From assembly GCA_938021455.1 (NCBI GenBank), contig CALIGP010000032.1, positions 1-8,617 on the forward strand: DNA of 8,617 bases, read 5' to 3'. The number at the start of each line of letters is the position of its first letter. Position 1 is the first letter of the stretch. Both the position numbers and the translations under genes were made by a program. The stretch comes from an uncultured Lewinella sp. GTDB taxonomy: Bacteria; Bacteroidota; Bacteroidia; Chitinophagales; Saprospiraceae. The notes below the pieces were generated by a model. That model saw only the letters and a list, made by a program, of their open reading frames with translations, searched no databases and was not told the DNA's origin. Below are positions 1 through 6,533 of the stretch, in pieces.

Positions 1-1
1 C

Positions 2-1531
2 GCAGGTGCGGATTACAGCTGGTCTTTCCCCGGTGCTACTCCGGCCACGGCTACCGGAGCGTTGAGCAATTTCCCCGTTAGCTGGGCCAATGCCGGCCCG
101 CAGATGATACAGCTTGTCGTAACGAGCAATGGTTGTACGGATAGAATGGATATGGTGGTAGAGGTGTCTCCGCCCGCCAATGCCGGTAACTCCCTTGGTG
201 ATGACTTACAACTTTGTGCCGGAAACAGTGAAACGATTAACCTCAACACATTGATTGCCGGGCAGGATCCGGGTGGTGTCTGGGACTTTGCGCCAGACGG
301 TAACCCCTCCAACTCCGGATTGAACTTAAGTAACGGAATTTTTGATGCCGGCAGCTTGCCCCCGGGGGATTATAGCTTCCAGTACACCATCGCCGGAACG
401 ACCTGTCCATCGGTTACCTCCGAGCTTGGTCTTTTGTTGTTAGGAGCACCAGTGGCCGACGCAGGCCCCGATCAACTCATTACCTGTACGATGGGTATGG
501 TGAGTCTCAACGGTACGAACTCGGATTCTGGAGACGGCTTCACTTACCGCTGGTCTTCTGCTGACCCGAACATTATGATTATGGATGCCGATCAACCCAT
601 GATTGACGTTGGTCAACCCGGCGTATATCAGCTGGAAGTTACCAACGCTATTGGTTGTAGTTCCATCAATGACGTTATCGTTACGGCGGAAACAGAAGCT
701 CCCGTAATGGAAGTTGAGCTTAGCCAAATTACCTGTTTCCAGGCAGATGACGGTGCGATTCTTGTTACTAACGTAAATGGTGGAAGAGCGCCTTACACCT
801 TCAGCCTGAATGGTCAGGAACGGGGACAGTCAACCCTCTTTGCTGGCTTAGAGCCCGCTGAATATGACCTGATGATTACGGATGCGAATGGCTGTTTTAG
901 CAACATTTTAATCGACATGACGCAACCCGATGAGCTTTCTATCCGACTCCGCTTCCCCGGTGATAGTACAGAAGTTAATTTTGGCGAAGAGATCTTCATT
1001 ACGGCCTCTGTAAACGGTGGAAATGCGATTGATACGCTTCTCTGGCAACCTGATAGTATCAAAACGACCGAAGGCGGATTGTCTGGTATTGAGTTTACGG
1101 CAACGGAAACTCAGATGATTTCTGTTACCGTGGTGGATGAGCTTGGTTGTTCTGCTACCGACCGTGAAATGCTCTTAGTCCGTAAGGACCGTCCGGTCTA
1201 CTTCCCGACGGCCTTTAGCCCGAATGGAGACAACATCAATGACATCTTCTTCATCGGAGGAGACCTGGATAAGGTTGATTTCATTGAAGACTTCTTCATC
1301 TACGATAGATGGGGAGAGGCTGTCTATACAGGAGGTCAGGTAGGAACTGCCGATCAGATTGCAGCTCCGGGAGATGGTAGTCGTTTCCTTCCCAATGACC
1401 CCGATTTCGGTTGGGATGGTATGCTCAATGGCCGGGCGATGAACCCGCAAGTACTTGTCTATACCGCAACAGTTCATTTCTCGGACGGAGAAGTAATCGT
1501 TTACAAAGGAGACTTTGTGTTGATGCGCTAA
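2..1531 (+). CDS. T9SS-exported multi-module surface protein, SprB-like repeat and type B C-terminal domain (5' partial)
   Basis: The frame is open from base 2, so the gene starts upstream of the window; the TTG at 62 is internal and not a credible start. The visible 509 residues form about five beta-rich modules. Most end in a strand with a Gly-Cys pair (NGC near 128-136, IGC near 653-661, NGC near 887-895, LGC near 1142-1150), a pattern common in PKD/Ig-like modules of Bacteroidota surface proteins. The fourth module (about 713-937) resembles the SprB repeat: ITCFQADDGAI, then GGRAPYTFSLNG, then ITDANGC. The last 111 residues (about 1196-1528) are a gliding motility-associated, type B T9SS sorting domain: FPTAFSPNGDNINDIF, then IYDRWGE, then a glycine-rich stretch and a final YKGDFVLMR. 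Such domains direct outer-membrane export by T9SS. The role of the mature protein (adhesin, structural or gliding-associated) cannot be told from this fragment. No catalytic domain is visible. Confidence 0.9.
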   Translation, partial: AGADYSWSFPGATPATATGALSNFPVSWANAGPQMIQLVVTSNGCTDRMDMVVEVSPPANAGNSLGDDLQLCAGNSETINLNTLIAGQDPGGVWDFAPDGNPSNSGLNLSNGIFDAGSLPPGDYSFQYTIAGTTCPSVTSELGLLLLGAPVADAGPDQLITCTMGMVSLNGTNSDSGDGFTYRWSSADPNIMIMDADQPMIDVGQPGVYQLEVTNAIGCSSINDVIVTAETEAPVMEVELSQITCFQADDGAILVTNVNGGRAPYTFSLNGQERGQSTLFAGLEPAEYDLMITDANGCFSNILIDMTQPDELSIRLRFPGDSTEVNFGEEIFITASVNGGNAIDTLLWQPDSIKTTEGGLSGIEFTATETQMISVTVVDELGCSATDREMLLVRKDRPVYFPTAFSPNGDNINDIFFIGGDLDKVDFIEDFFIYDRWGEAVYTGGQVGTADQIAAPGDGSRFLPNDPDFGWDGMLNGRAMNPQVLVYTATVHFSDGEVIVYKGDFVLMR

Positions 1532-1591
1532 TGGCCTTCTGGGCTTTTACGGGATACAACGGACATTCATCAAGCTTAGCCAGAGTGCTTT

Positions 1592-1652
1592 AGCGGTCAG
1601 TGATCAACATTCAGCGCAATTTTGCCTGAATGATGACCACTGACCGCTTTTT
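1592..1652 (+). terminator. Long-stem rho-independent terminator of the T9SS surface-protein gene
   Basis: Arms 1592-1614 and 1626-1648 are inverted repeats of 23 bases with only two mismatches. The outer 11 bp (AGCGGTCAGTG / CACTGACCGCT) is perfect, and the pairing can continue a few bases inward around a short A/T-rich loop. The right arm runs into TTTTT at 1648-1652. It lies 60 bp after the stop codon at 1529-1531 and before the next plus-strand gene. The left flank has no A-tract, so it should work mainly on the plus strand. Confidence 0.85.
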
Positions 1653-1661
1653 CATGTAGCC

Positions 1662-1709
1662 CCAAAATACCAACGAACCAAAATACCAACGAACCAAAAC
1701 ACCAACCTA
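1662..1709 (+). repeat. Tandem 16-bp direct repeat, three copies, just before the glycosyltransferase gene
   Basis: The unit CCAAAATACCAACGAA occurs exactly at 1662-1677 and 1678-1693, followed by a third copy at 1694-1709 with three differences (CCAAAACACCAACCTA). It fills the space between the upstream terminator and the ATG at 1722, so any promoter or leader of the glycosyltransferase gene must include it. The strand is C/A-rich with almost no G. It could be a slippage-prone tract, a protein-binding array or an unstructured leader; the sequence does not decide. Confidence 0.8.
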
Positions 1710-1721
1710 CCTTTACCCTTA

Positions 1722-3674
1722 ATGGAGCTATCCGTTATCATCGTTAACTATAACGTCCGCTACTTCCTGGAGCAGGCCTTGCTAAGCGTAGAACGTGCCA
1801 TTTCTGGCGTGGAAGCAGAGGTGTGGGTTGTTGACAACAACTCTGCGGACAATTCAGTAGATATGGTCCGCGAACGCTTTCCGTGGGTAAAACTGATTGC
1901 TAATGACGACAACCCAGGCTTCTCTATTGCTAATAATCAGGCGATCAGACAATCAACGGGTAAATATGTGTTGCTGCTTAATCCGGACACAGTCGTAAAA
2001 GAAGATACCTTTAGCCGTTGTCTTGCTTTCATGGAGACACACGATAATGCGGGTGGGCTAGGAGTTCGTATGATGGATGGTCAGGGCAGTTTCCTGAAAG
2101 AGAGTAAACGTGGGCTACCTACGCCCTGGGTCGCCTTTACGAAGGCCTTTGGGCTTTCGAGCCTGTTTCCGCGCTCAAGACGATTCAATCACTATCATTT
2201 AGGTTACCTCAGCGAAGAAGAAGTACACGAAGTTGAAATTCTTGCTGGCGCCTTTATGCTTATGCGGCGCAAAGCACTGGACGAGGTCGGTTTGTTAGAC
2301 GAGGACTTCTTCATGTACGGCGAGGACATTGACCTCTCTTACCGCCTCATAAAGGGGGGATATAAGAACTACTACTTTCCGGAAACAAGTATTATTCACT
2401 ACAAAGGAGAAAGCACCAAGCGGGGAAGCCTGAATTACGTACGGGTCTTTTACCAGGCGATGATCATTTTTGCCCGGAAGCACTTCTCTGGCTCTCAGGG
2501 CAAACTCCTGGTGGTACTCATGCAGTTCGCTATCTACTTTAGGGCACTGTTGACCATCGTTTCTAACCTGTGGAGCAGGCTTAAATTTCCGCTACTGGAT
2601 GCGGTGGGGATCTATATTGGCCTCCGTATTCTCAAAGTACTCTGGGCAGAGTATCATTTTGGTGATCCCGCTTACTTTGCGGAGGAGATCAACTACCTCC
2701 ATTTTCCGGCTTATACTTTGCTTTGGGTGGGGAGCATTTTTCTCAGTGGAGGGTACGATCACCCTTATGCCCCAGGTAAACTGCTAAGAAGTTTGGGCAC
2801 TGGAACGCTCATCCTTTTCGCCGTCTATGGCTTGTTGCCGGAAGAGCTTCGCCCCAGCAGAGCGCTGCTTTTGCTGGGTGCAGCCTGGGCTGCATGCTGG
2901 ACTTTGGGAGTTCGACTCATTGCTCATTTAATCCAATTTCGGCACCTGCGCATCGGCGCCCAAAACGACCTTCGCCTAGCCATTGTGGGCAGTAAATCTG
3001 AAACGGAACGCGCCCTGAGCCTGCTTCAAAGAGCAGGTGCAAAACGCAACTTACTCGGTCGCATTGCTCCGGCTAATGACCCGGACACGGTCGATGCTAT
3101 TGGTAGCACCGACCGCCTGCCAGCACTCATGCAACTGTATCGTGCGGAAGAGATTATCTTTTGCTCAGCTGATCTGAGTAACGATAACATTCAAGGATGG
3201 ATGAGCCAATTAGGCCCTGGTAGTCAATATCGTATTTTGCCCGAAGCAAGTAGCAGTATCATTGGTAGCCATCGGTCTGACCAACGCGGGGTGCTTTATA
3301 CCATTGACGTAAATCTCCGCATCGATGAACCCGTCAATCGGCGGGCAAAGTGGTTCTTTGACAAGGGGATCTCCTTATTGTTCTTACTGCTATCACCGGT
3401 GCTCATTTGGTTAGCAGTGGATAAAGGAACCTTTTTGAGGAATATCTTCCGGGTATTTTCTGGGAATAAGCATTGGGTGGGCTATGCAAGGCGTGAAATT
3501 CCTCATGCAAACCTTCCGACTCTTAAAGAAGGTGTTTTAAGCCCTGCGACGGGGTCCACTATAACGGATGCAGAAACGCTTCAGCATCTCAATTTTCTCT
3601 ACGCCAGGGACTATTCCGTAGGGGAAGACTGGCGGATCGTACTTCGTAATTTCAGGCAGTTAGGCAATGGCTGA
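1722..3674 (+). CDS. Membrane-bound family 2 glycosyltransferase fused to a glycosylphosphotransferase-like region
   Basis: The N-terminus (MELSVIIVNYN) is a standard GT2 start, which fixes the ATG. Residues 1-230 form a rhamnosyltransferase-type GT-A domain: VVDNNSADNS near 36-45, NDDNPGFS near 61-68, the metal/nucleotide-sugar motif LLLNPDT at 84-90, GAFMLMRR near 176-183 and FMYGEDIDLSYR near 197-208, containing the likely catalytic acidic pair. Hydrophobic segments follow at about 261-310, 328-345, 355-372 and 380-405. Residues 417-530 look like the Rossmann-type domain found in polyprenyl-phosphate sugar transferases (LAIVGSKSETE, then EEIIFCSADLS). Residues 542-610 have a membrane hairpin after WFFDKGISLL and then RNIFRVFSGNKHWVGYARRE and LPTLKEGVLSP, which recall the ends of the WcaJ/WbaP catalytic domain without its middle. 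It probably transfers a sugar at the inner membrane in cell-surface glycan synthesis; donor and acceptor are unknown. The stop abuts the stop of convergent gldF with no bases between. Confidence 0.88.
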   Translation: MELSVIIVNYNVRYFLEQALLSVERAISGVEAEVWVVDNNSADNSVDMVRERFPWVKLIANDDNPGFSIANNQAIRQSTGKYVLLLNPDTVVKEDTFSRCLAFMETHDNAGGLGVRMMDGQGSFLKESKRGLPTPWVAFTKAFGLSSLFPRSRRFNHYHLGYLSEEEVHEVEILAGAFMLMRRKALDEVGLLDEDFFMYGEDIDLSYRLIKGGYKNYYFPETSIIHYKGESTKRGSLNYVRVFYQAMIIFARKHFSGSQGKLLVVLMQFAIYFRALLTIVSNLWSRLKFPLLDAVGIYIGLRILKVLWAEYHFGDPAYFAEEINYLHFPAYTLLWVGSIFLSGGYDHPYAPGKLLRSLGTGTLILFAVYGLLPEELRPSRALLLLGAAWAACWTLGVRLIAHLIQFRHLRIGAQNDLRLAIVGSKSETERALSLLQRAGAKRNLLGRIAPANDPDTVDAIGSTDRLPALMQLYRAEEIIFCSADLSNDNIQGWMSQLGPGSQYRILPEASSSIIGSHRSDQRGVLYTIDVNLRIDEPVNRRAKWFFDKGISLLFLLLSPVLIWLAVDKGTFLRNIFRVFSGNKHWVGYARREIPHANLPTLKEGVLSPATGSTITDAETLQHLNFLYARDYSVGEDWRIVLRNFRQLGNG

Positions 3675-4406
3675 TTACCACTTCCGTCGTTCTAGACTCA
3701 GTACTGTGAGGAGCAGAAAAAAGGCTGACAAGCTTAAAAAGTAAATGACATCCCGGCTGTCAATGAGCCCACGACCGAGCGAACGGAAGTGATGCTGCAT
3801 GCCAAGAGATTGGATGAAATTTTCTCCATTGAGGTAAAAAACCGGAAGGCTAGCCAGTAAATCGAAGCCGAAATAGCACCAGAAACTGAGGGCCAGGGCA
3901 ATGAGGAAGCCAACGATCTGATTAGCCGTTAGCGAACTGGCAAAGAGCCCGATAGAAACGAAGGCCATGGACAGGAATACCAGCCCGAGGTAAGAACCAA
4001 TCGTGCCGCCAGCATCGATATTACCTACCGGAGAACCGAGTTGGTAAATAGTGTAGTAGTAAAGCACGGTGGGTAAAAGCGCAATGAGTACCAGGCTGAG
4101 ACAAGCTAGAAACTTGCCCATTACGATTTCTACCTCCCGCAGAGGGCGGGTAACGAGTAGCTCAATGGCACCGGTTTGTTTTTCTTCAGCGAAAGCTCGC
4201 ATGCAGATGGCCGGGATGATGAAGGTTAGCACATTAGGTGCCAGGGTGAAAAAAGGGCCGAGGCTGGCATACCCAAAATTAAGCAGACTCGTATCCGGAA
4301 AGACGAACATAAACAGGCCCATCACCAGGAGAAATACGGCAATAACAATGTAACCGATAAGGCTGCTGAAGAAAGCATTGATTTCCTTGCGGAAGATAGC
4401 GAGCAT
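3675..4406 (-). CDS. gldF: Gliding motility-associated ABC transporter permease GldF
   Basis: A 243-residue ABC-2 type integral membrane permease. About six hydrophobic segments lie near residues 14-36, 51-70, 96-120, 135-158, 163-185 and 219-238. The conserved stretch after the second segment (MRAFAEEKQTGAIELLVTRP, about 69-88) is the hallmark cytoplasmic loop of ABC-2 permeases of the GldF/NosY type, and the protein ends in LERRKW. In Flavobacterium johnsoniae GldA, GldF and GldG are needed for gliding; the transported substrate is unknown. The length fits GldF. The ATG at 4406 is 24 bp downstream of the preceding minus-strand gene, so it is probably co-transcribed with gldA and the unknown secreted gene. 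Its stop TAA (3677-3675) directly abuts the TGA of the convergent glycosyltransferase gene, and no gldG follows. No terminator hairpin with a T-tract was seen past the stop. Confidence 0.92.
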   Translation of the reverse strand: MLAIFRKEINAFFSSLIGYIVIAVFLLVMGLFMFVFPDTSLLNFGYASLGPFFTLAPNVLTFIIPAICMRAFAEEKQTGAIELLVTRPLREVEIVMGKFLACLSLVLIALLPTVLYYYTIYQLGSPVGNIDAGGTIGSYLGLVFLSMAFVSIGLFASSLTANQIVGFLIALALSFWCYFGFDLLASLPVFYLNGENFIQSLGMQHHFRSLGRGLIDSRDVIYFLSLSAFFLLLTVLSLERRKW

Positions 4407-4430
4407 GAATAGAAGCTTAGGAGTAACGAA

Positions 4431-5093
4431 TTACCGAAGGGGTAAAGTTATGAAATGGCGGTCATCATAGAGTCGTACCGCTCGTAGAAGCAAGGTTTCT
4501 TCTGCTTTTTCTTGTTTCAACAGCGCCTTGGTGAGGTCTTCGTCATCAGCGCATAATTCCATAATATTTTCCTTCGTGAAGGGTAGGCGGGCGCCGGAGC
4601 GCAGGTGCAAAATTCGGTACAGGCGCAAGGTTTTTTCGCGTTCTACCCATGCTTGGCGGAAGGGGAGCCCATTCGCGGGGTTATAAGCCTTCATCAGTTG
4701 GCGGGTCTGTACTGTAGTGTCATACTGTAGCGTACTCAGCAAGCCGTGCACCCTAAGGCCGGTAAACTCATGAAATTGACGCTGTTGATCATGGCGGACG
4801 AAGAAATAGGGCTTTCCGTCCAGACTAATGGCGTAGGGAATAATGTCTTGGTTGATCCGAACGTCCTTATAGCCGTAATCCGCAATCTGGACTTTAAAAT
4901 CTTCGGGTAGCTGCACCATTTCTCCATCGATGGCTTCCCAACCTAAGTCGGGCTGATTCGCCAGCAACGAGGCGTGGCTGAAGTAGATGCCCTCTACGAA
5001 CCGAAAATTGGCATCAAAGCGGGCAGAGTCTGCCTGGGCCGATAGGTTAACACAAGAAATGGTGAAGAAGAGAAGGAGTAAGAATCGTACCAT
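4431..5093 (-). CDS. Secreted protein of unknown function between gldA and gldF
   Basis: A 220-residue protein with a clear N-terminal export signal: basic start (MVR), hydrophobic LLLLFFTIS, then LSAQA as a likely signal peptidase I site near residue 20. Cys14 lies inside the hydrophobic part but the context (TISC) is a poor lipobox. The mature part has no transmembrane segment. The stretch FRFVEGIYFSHASLLANQPD (31-50), then a short strand-rich region with GKPYFFVRHD (93-102) and EFTGLRVHGLL (109-119), resembles a widespread but uncharacterised type of Bacteroidota secreted protein with an 'EGIY-F--F--N-P' opening; this is from memory of the pattern, not a search. The C-terminal third is charged and helical (FTKENIMELCADDEDLTKAL). 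No enzyme motif is visible. It sits 48 bp after gldA and 24 bp before gldF on the same strand, so it is probably made together with the GldA-GldF transporter; a periplasmic or surface accessory role is only inference. Confidence 0.82.
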   Translation of the reverse strand: MVRFLLLLFFTISCVNLSAQADSARFDANFRFVEGIYFSHASLLANQPDLGWEAIDGEMVQLPEDFKVQIADYGYKDVRINQDIIPYAISLDGKPYFFVRHDQQRQFHEFTGLRVHGLLSTLQYDTTVQTRQLMKAYNPANGLPFRQAWVEREKTLRLYRILHLRSGARLPFTKENIMELCADDEDLTKALLKQEKAEETLLLRAVRLYDDRHFITLPLR

Positions 5094-5141
5094 ATAAGGG
5101 ATAGCGTAGGTAAGTGGATCAAGCGGATAGGTTCTCGTGTA

Positions 5142-6077
5142 TCAGGCAGTAACACTACTGCCGGAATCCGAACTGGTGAGTGCCCTAAAGACTTCTTCCA
5201 CGCTCAGGTCTTCCTGTTGCATACCCAGCAAAACGAGGTCGTTCTGAACGGCAAAGCGGAAAACTTCAGCGCGTGCGTCGGCCTTGGCGGCGAGGTAAAG
5301 ACGATAGCTGAACCCCTCCGGGTTGGTTTCTACCCGGGCAACGCCGGGAATAGAACTAAGTTTTTTGGAATCAGCCGTTTTATCAAAGGCAACCAGTAAG
5401 GACCGGTCACCACTCAACCGGCGTTTTAGCTTCTCAATGGGATCATCCGCAACTAACTGACCTCGATCAATAATAATGACCCGGTCACATAGGGCCTGTA
5501 CTTCTTGCATGATGTGCGTACTGAAAATAACTGTCTTCTCCTTTCCCAAGGCTTTTATCAGTGATCTGATCTCCGCCAGTTGGTTAGGGTCAAGCCCACT
5601 GGTAGGCTCGTCCAGAATCAAAACTTTAGGATCGTGGAGCATCGCCTGTGCCAGGCCAACTCGCTGACGGTATCCCTTGGATAGTGCACCGATCCGTTTG
5701 TGGCTTTCTCGGCCCAGACCCGTCATGTCAATGAGCTCATTGATCCTGGATTTTGCATTCTGCACACGGTTAGCCCCCGCTGCAAAAGTGAGGTATTCCC
5801 GGACGTACATATCCTTATACAGTGGATTGTGTTCAGGGAGATAGCCCACTAATTTTCTTACCGCCAGGCTTTCCGTCGTGACATCGTGACCGCAAACGGT
5901 AGCGCTGCCGGAAGTTTGGCTTAAATAGCAAGTAAGAATCTTCATGGTGGTGGTCTTCCCCGCGCCATTTGGCCCAAGAAAACCTAGGATACCTCCGGGT
6001 TTGGCTTCAAAGGATATCTCGTCGAGAGCCCTTTGCTCTCCGTAAAGTTTAGTTAGCTTATTTACACTTACTGACAA
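5142..6077 (-). CDS. gldA: Gliding motility-associated ABC transporter ATP-binding protein GldA (TTG start)
   Basis: A 311-residue ABC ATPase with all catalytic motifs: Walker A GPNGAGKT at 35-42, ABC signature ALSKGYRQRVGLAQAM at 131-146, Walker B VLILDEP at 152-158 with D-loop SGLD at 160-163, and the H-loop histidine in FSTHIMQE near 188. At the Q-loop it has GYLPEHNPLY (78-87), with Glu where many ABC ATPases have Gln; GYLPE is usual in the GldA/NatA-type branch, so this is not a defect. The C-terminal ~90 residues form the accessory domain ending in LSVEEVFRALTS, typical of ABC-2 exporters. The start is TTG: the reading MSVSVNKLTKLYGEQRALDE matches the normal opening of GldA-like ATPases, and no in-frame ATG lies just upstream. 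It should energise GldF at the inner membrane. It is the first gene of a probable gldA-unknown-gldF operon, with a candidate promoter at 6170-6177. Confidence 0.93.
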   Translation of the reverse strand: MSVSVNKLTKLYGEQRALDEISFEAKPGGILGFLGPNGAGKTTTMKILTCYLSQTSGSATVCGHDVTTESLAVRKLVGYLPEHNPLYKDMYVREYLTFAAGANRVQNAKSRINELIDMTGLGRESHKRIGALSKGYRQRVGLAQAMLHDPKVLILDEPTSGLDPNQLAEIRSLIKALGKEKTVIFSTHIMQEVQALCDRVIIIDRGQLVADDPIEKLKRRLSGDRSLLVAFDKTADSKKLSSIPGVARVETNPEGFSYRLYLAAKADARAEVFRFAVQNDLVLLGMQQEDLSVEEVFRALTSSDSGSSVTA

Positions 6078-6169
6078 AGTCTCGAAGTTGAGGTTAATTC
6101 GATAGTAGTAGAACAGAGAGGACCCGCGAATATTTCACAATGGGTAAATTTCCTTCTGAGGTCAGTGAG

Positions 6170-6177
6170 CAAAGATA
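6170..6177 (-). promoter_or_regulatory. Candidate Bacteroidota promoter -7 element for the gldA operon
   Basis: Read on the minus strand this is TATCTTTG, a full match to the Bacteroidota -7 consensus TAnnTTTG. Transcription would start roughly near 6163, leaving a leader of about 85 nt before the TTG at 6077. No TTG-type -33 element is found at about 19-21 bp upstream; the nearest TTTG (6214-6211) is 33 bp away, too far. So the call rests on the -7 match and its position. Confidence 0.5.
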
Positions 6178-6209
6178 AAAAAGGGAGGAGTTAGTCGTAG
6201 AACTCCTCC
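6177..6209 (-). terminator. Terminator-like hairpin with T-tract, minus strand, upstream of gldA promoter element
   Basis: On the minus strand, GGAGGAGTT (6209-6201), an 8-nt loop, and AACTCCTCC (6192-6184) form a perfect 9-bp stem followed by C and six Ts (6182-6177). That is a good rho-independent terminator shape. On the plus strand no T-tract follows, so it is one-directional. No minus-strand gene ends upstream of it in the window, so what it would terminate is unclear; its T-tract overlaps the first base of the TATCTTTG element. Confidence 0.6.
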
Positions 6210-6352
6210 TCAAATACGCTGGAAAAAACGATTTACAAGAGGACAGCTAATCAATAGCGCTGGATACAGCTGTACCCAATGTTATTTAATGAGTGCAAAC
6301 ATATATCAATAAAAAGAAAGTAAATCTTAAAGTTTTGCTAGTCACCATATTC

Positions 6353-6371
6353 AACGGTGTTGATCACCGTT
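6353..6371. promoter_or_regulatory. Perfect 19-bp dyad, candidate operator upstream of pgi
   Basis: AACGGTG (6353-6359) and CACCGTT (6365-6371) are perfect 7-bp inverted repeats around TTGAT. No T-tract follows on either side, so it is not a terminator. It lies about 160 bp before the pgi start, in a place suited to a dimeric regulator or an RNA hairpin in the pgi leader. No regulator is known from the sequence. Confidence 0.4.
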
Positions 6372-6533
6372 ATTAGCTGAAAGTGTATGCAAAATTGGTT
6401 GGATTTTTCTTTTTCCTGCACTTTACCGCAACTGCTGTATGTACAATCGATGATTGGTCGCCATATTTGTGCTTCTTGCGCACACAAGGTCTTTTCTGAC
6501 GTTTCGTCCATACACTCAAGAATACTTATAACT

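Larger units (their letters stand above)
6078..6533. other. Divergent intergenic region between gldA and pgi
   Basis: 456 bp separate the TTG of gldA from the ATG of pgi. The gldA-proximal part holds a -7-type promoter element (6170-6177, minus) and a hairpin with a T-tract (6177-6209, minus). The middle is A/T-rich (about 6276-6345) and includes the 10-bp palindrome TACAGCTGTA at 6265-6274, which may be chance. A 19-bp dyad lies at 6353-6371. From 6387 to 6533 the pgi frame is open, but the encoded 49 residues are Cys- and Ser-rich and do not look like Pgi, so this is read as leader. No plus-strand promoter was convincing: CATATTTG (6462-6469) and AAGTTTTG (6330-6337) each miss TAnnTTTG by one base and lack an upstream TTG at good spacing. 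Confidence 0.7.

Noticed and set aside
440..727. Antisense open frame inside the T9SS surface-protein gene
   Set aside because: The plus-strand frame has clear domain structure; the minus-strand product looks like random composition. The same applies to 13-312, 814-1062 and 1175-1477.
1411..1593. Short plus-strand open frame overlapping the end of the T9SS protein gene
   Set aside because: Out of frame with the conserved sorting domain and running into the terminator; no signs of a real protein.
5476..5667. Plus-strand open frame antisense to gldA
   Set aside because: It covers the signature and Walker B coding region of gldA, which fully explains the sequence.
5142..6077. Glu instead of Gln in the Q-loop of GldA as a sign of a defective ATPase
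   Set aside because: GYLPE is common in this ABC-2 exporter branch and all other catalytic motifs are intact.
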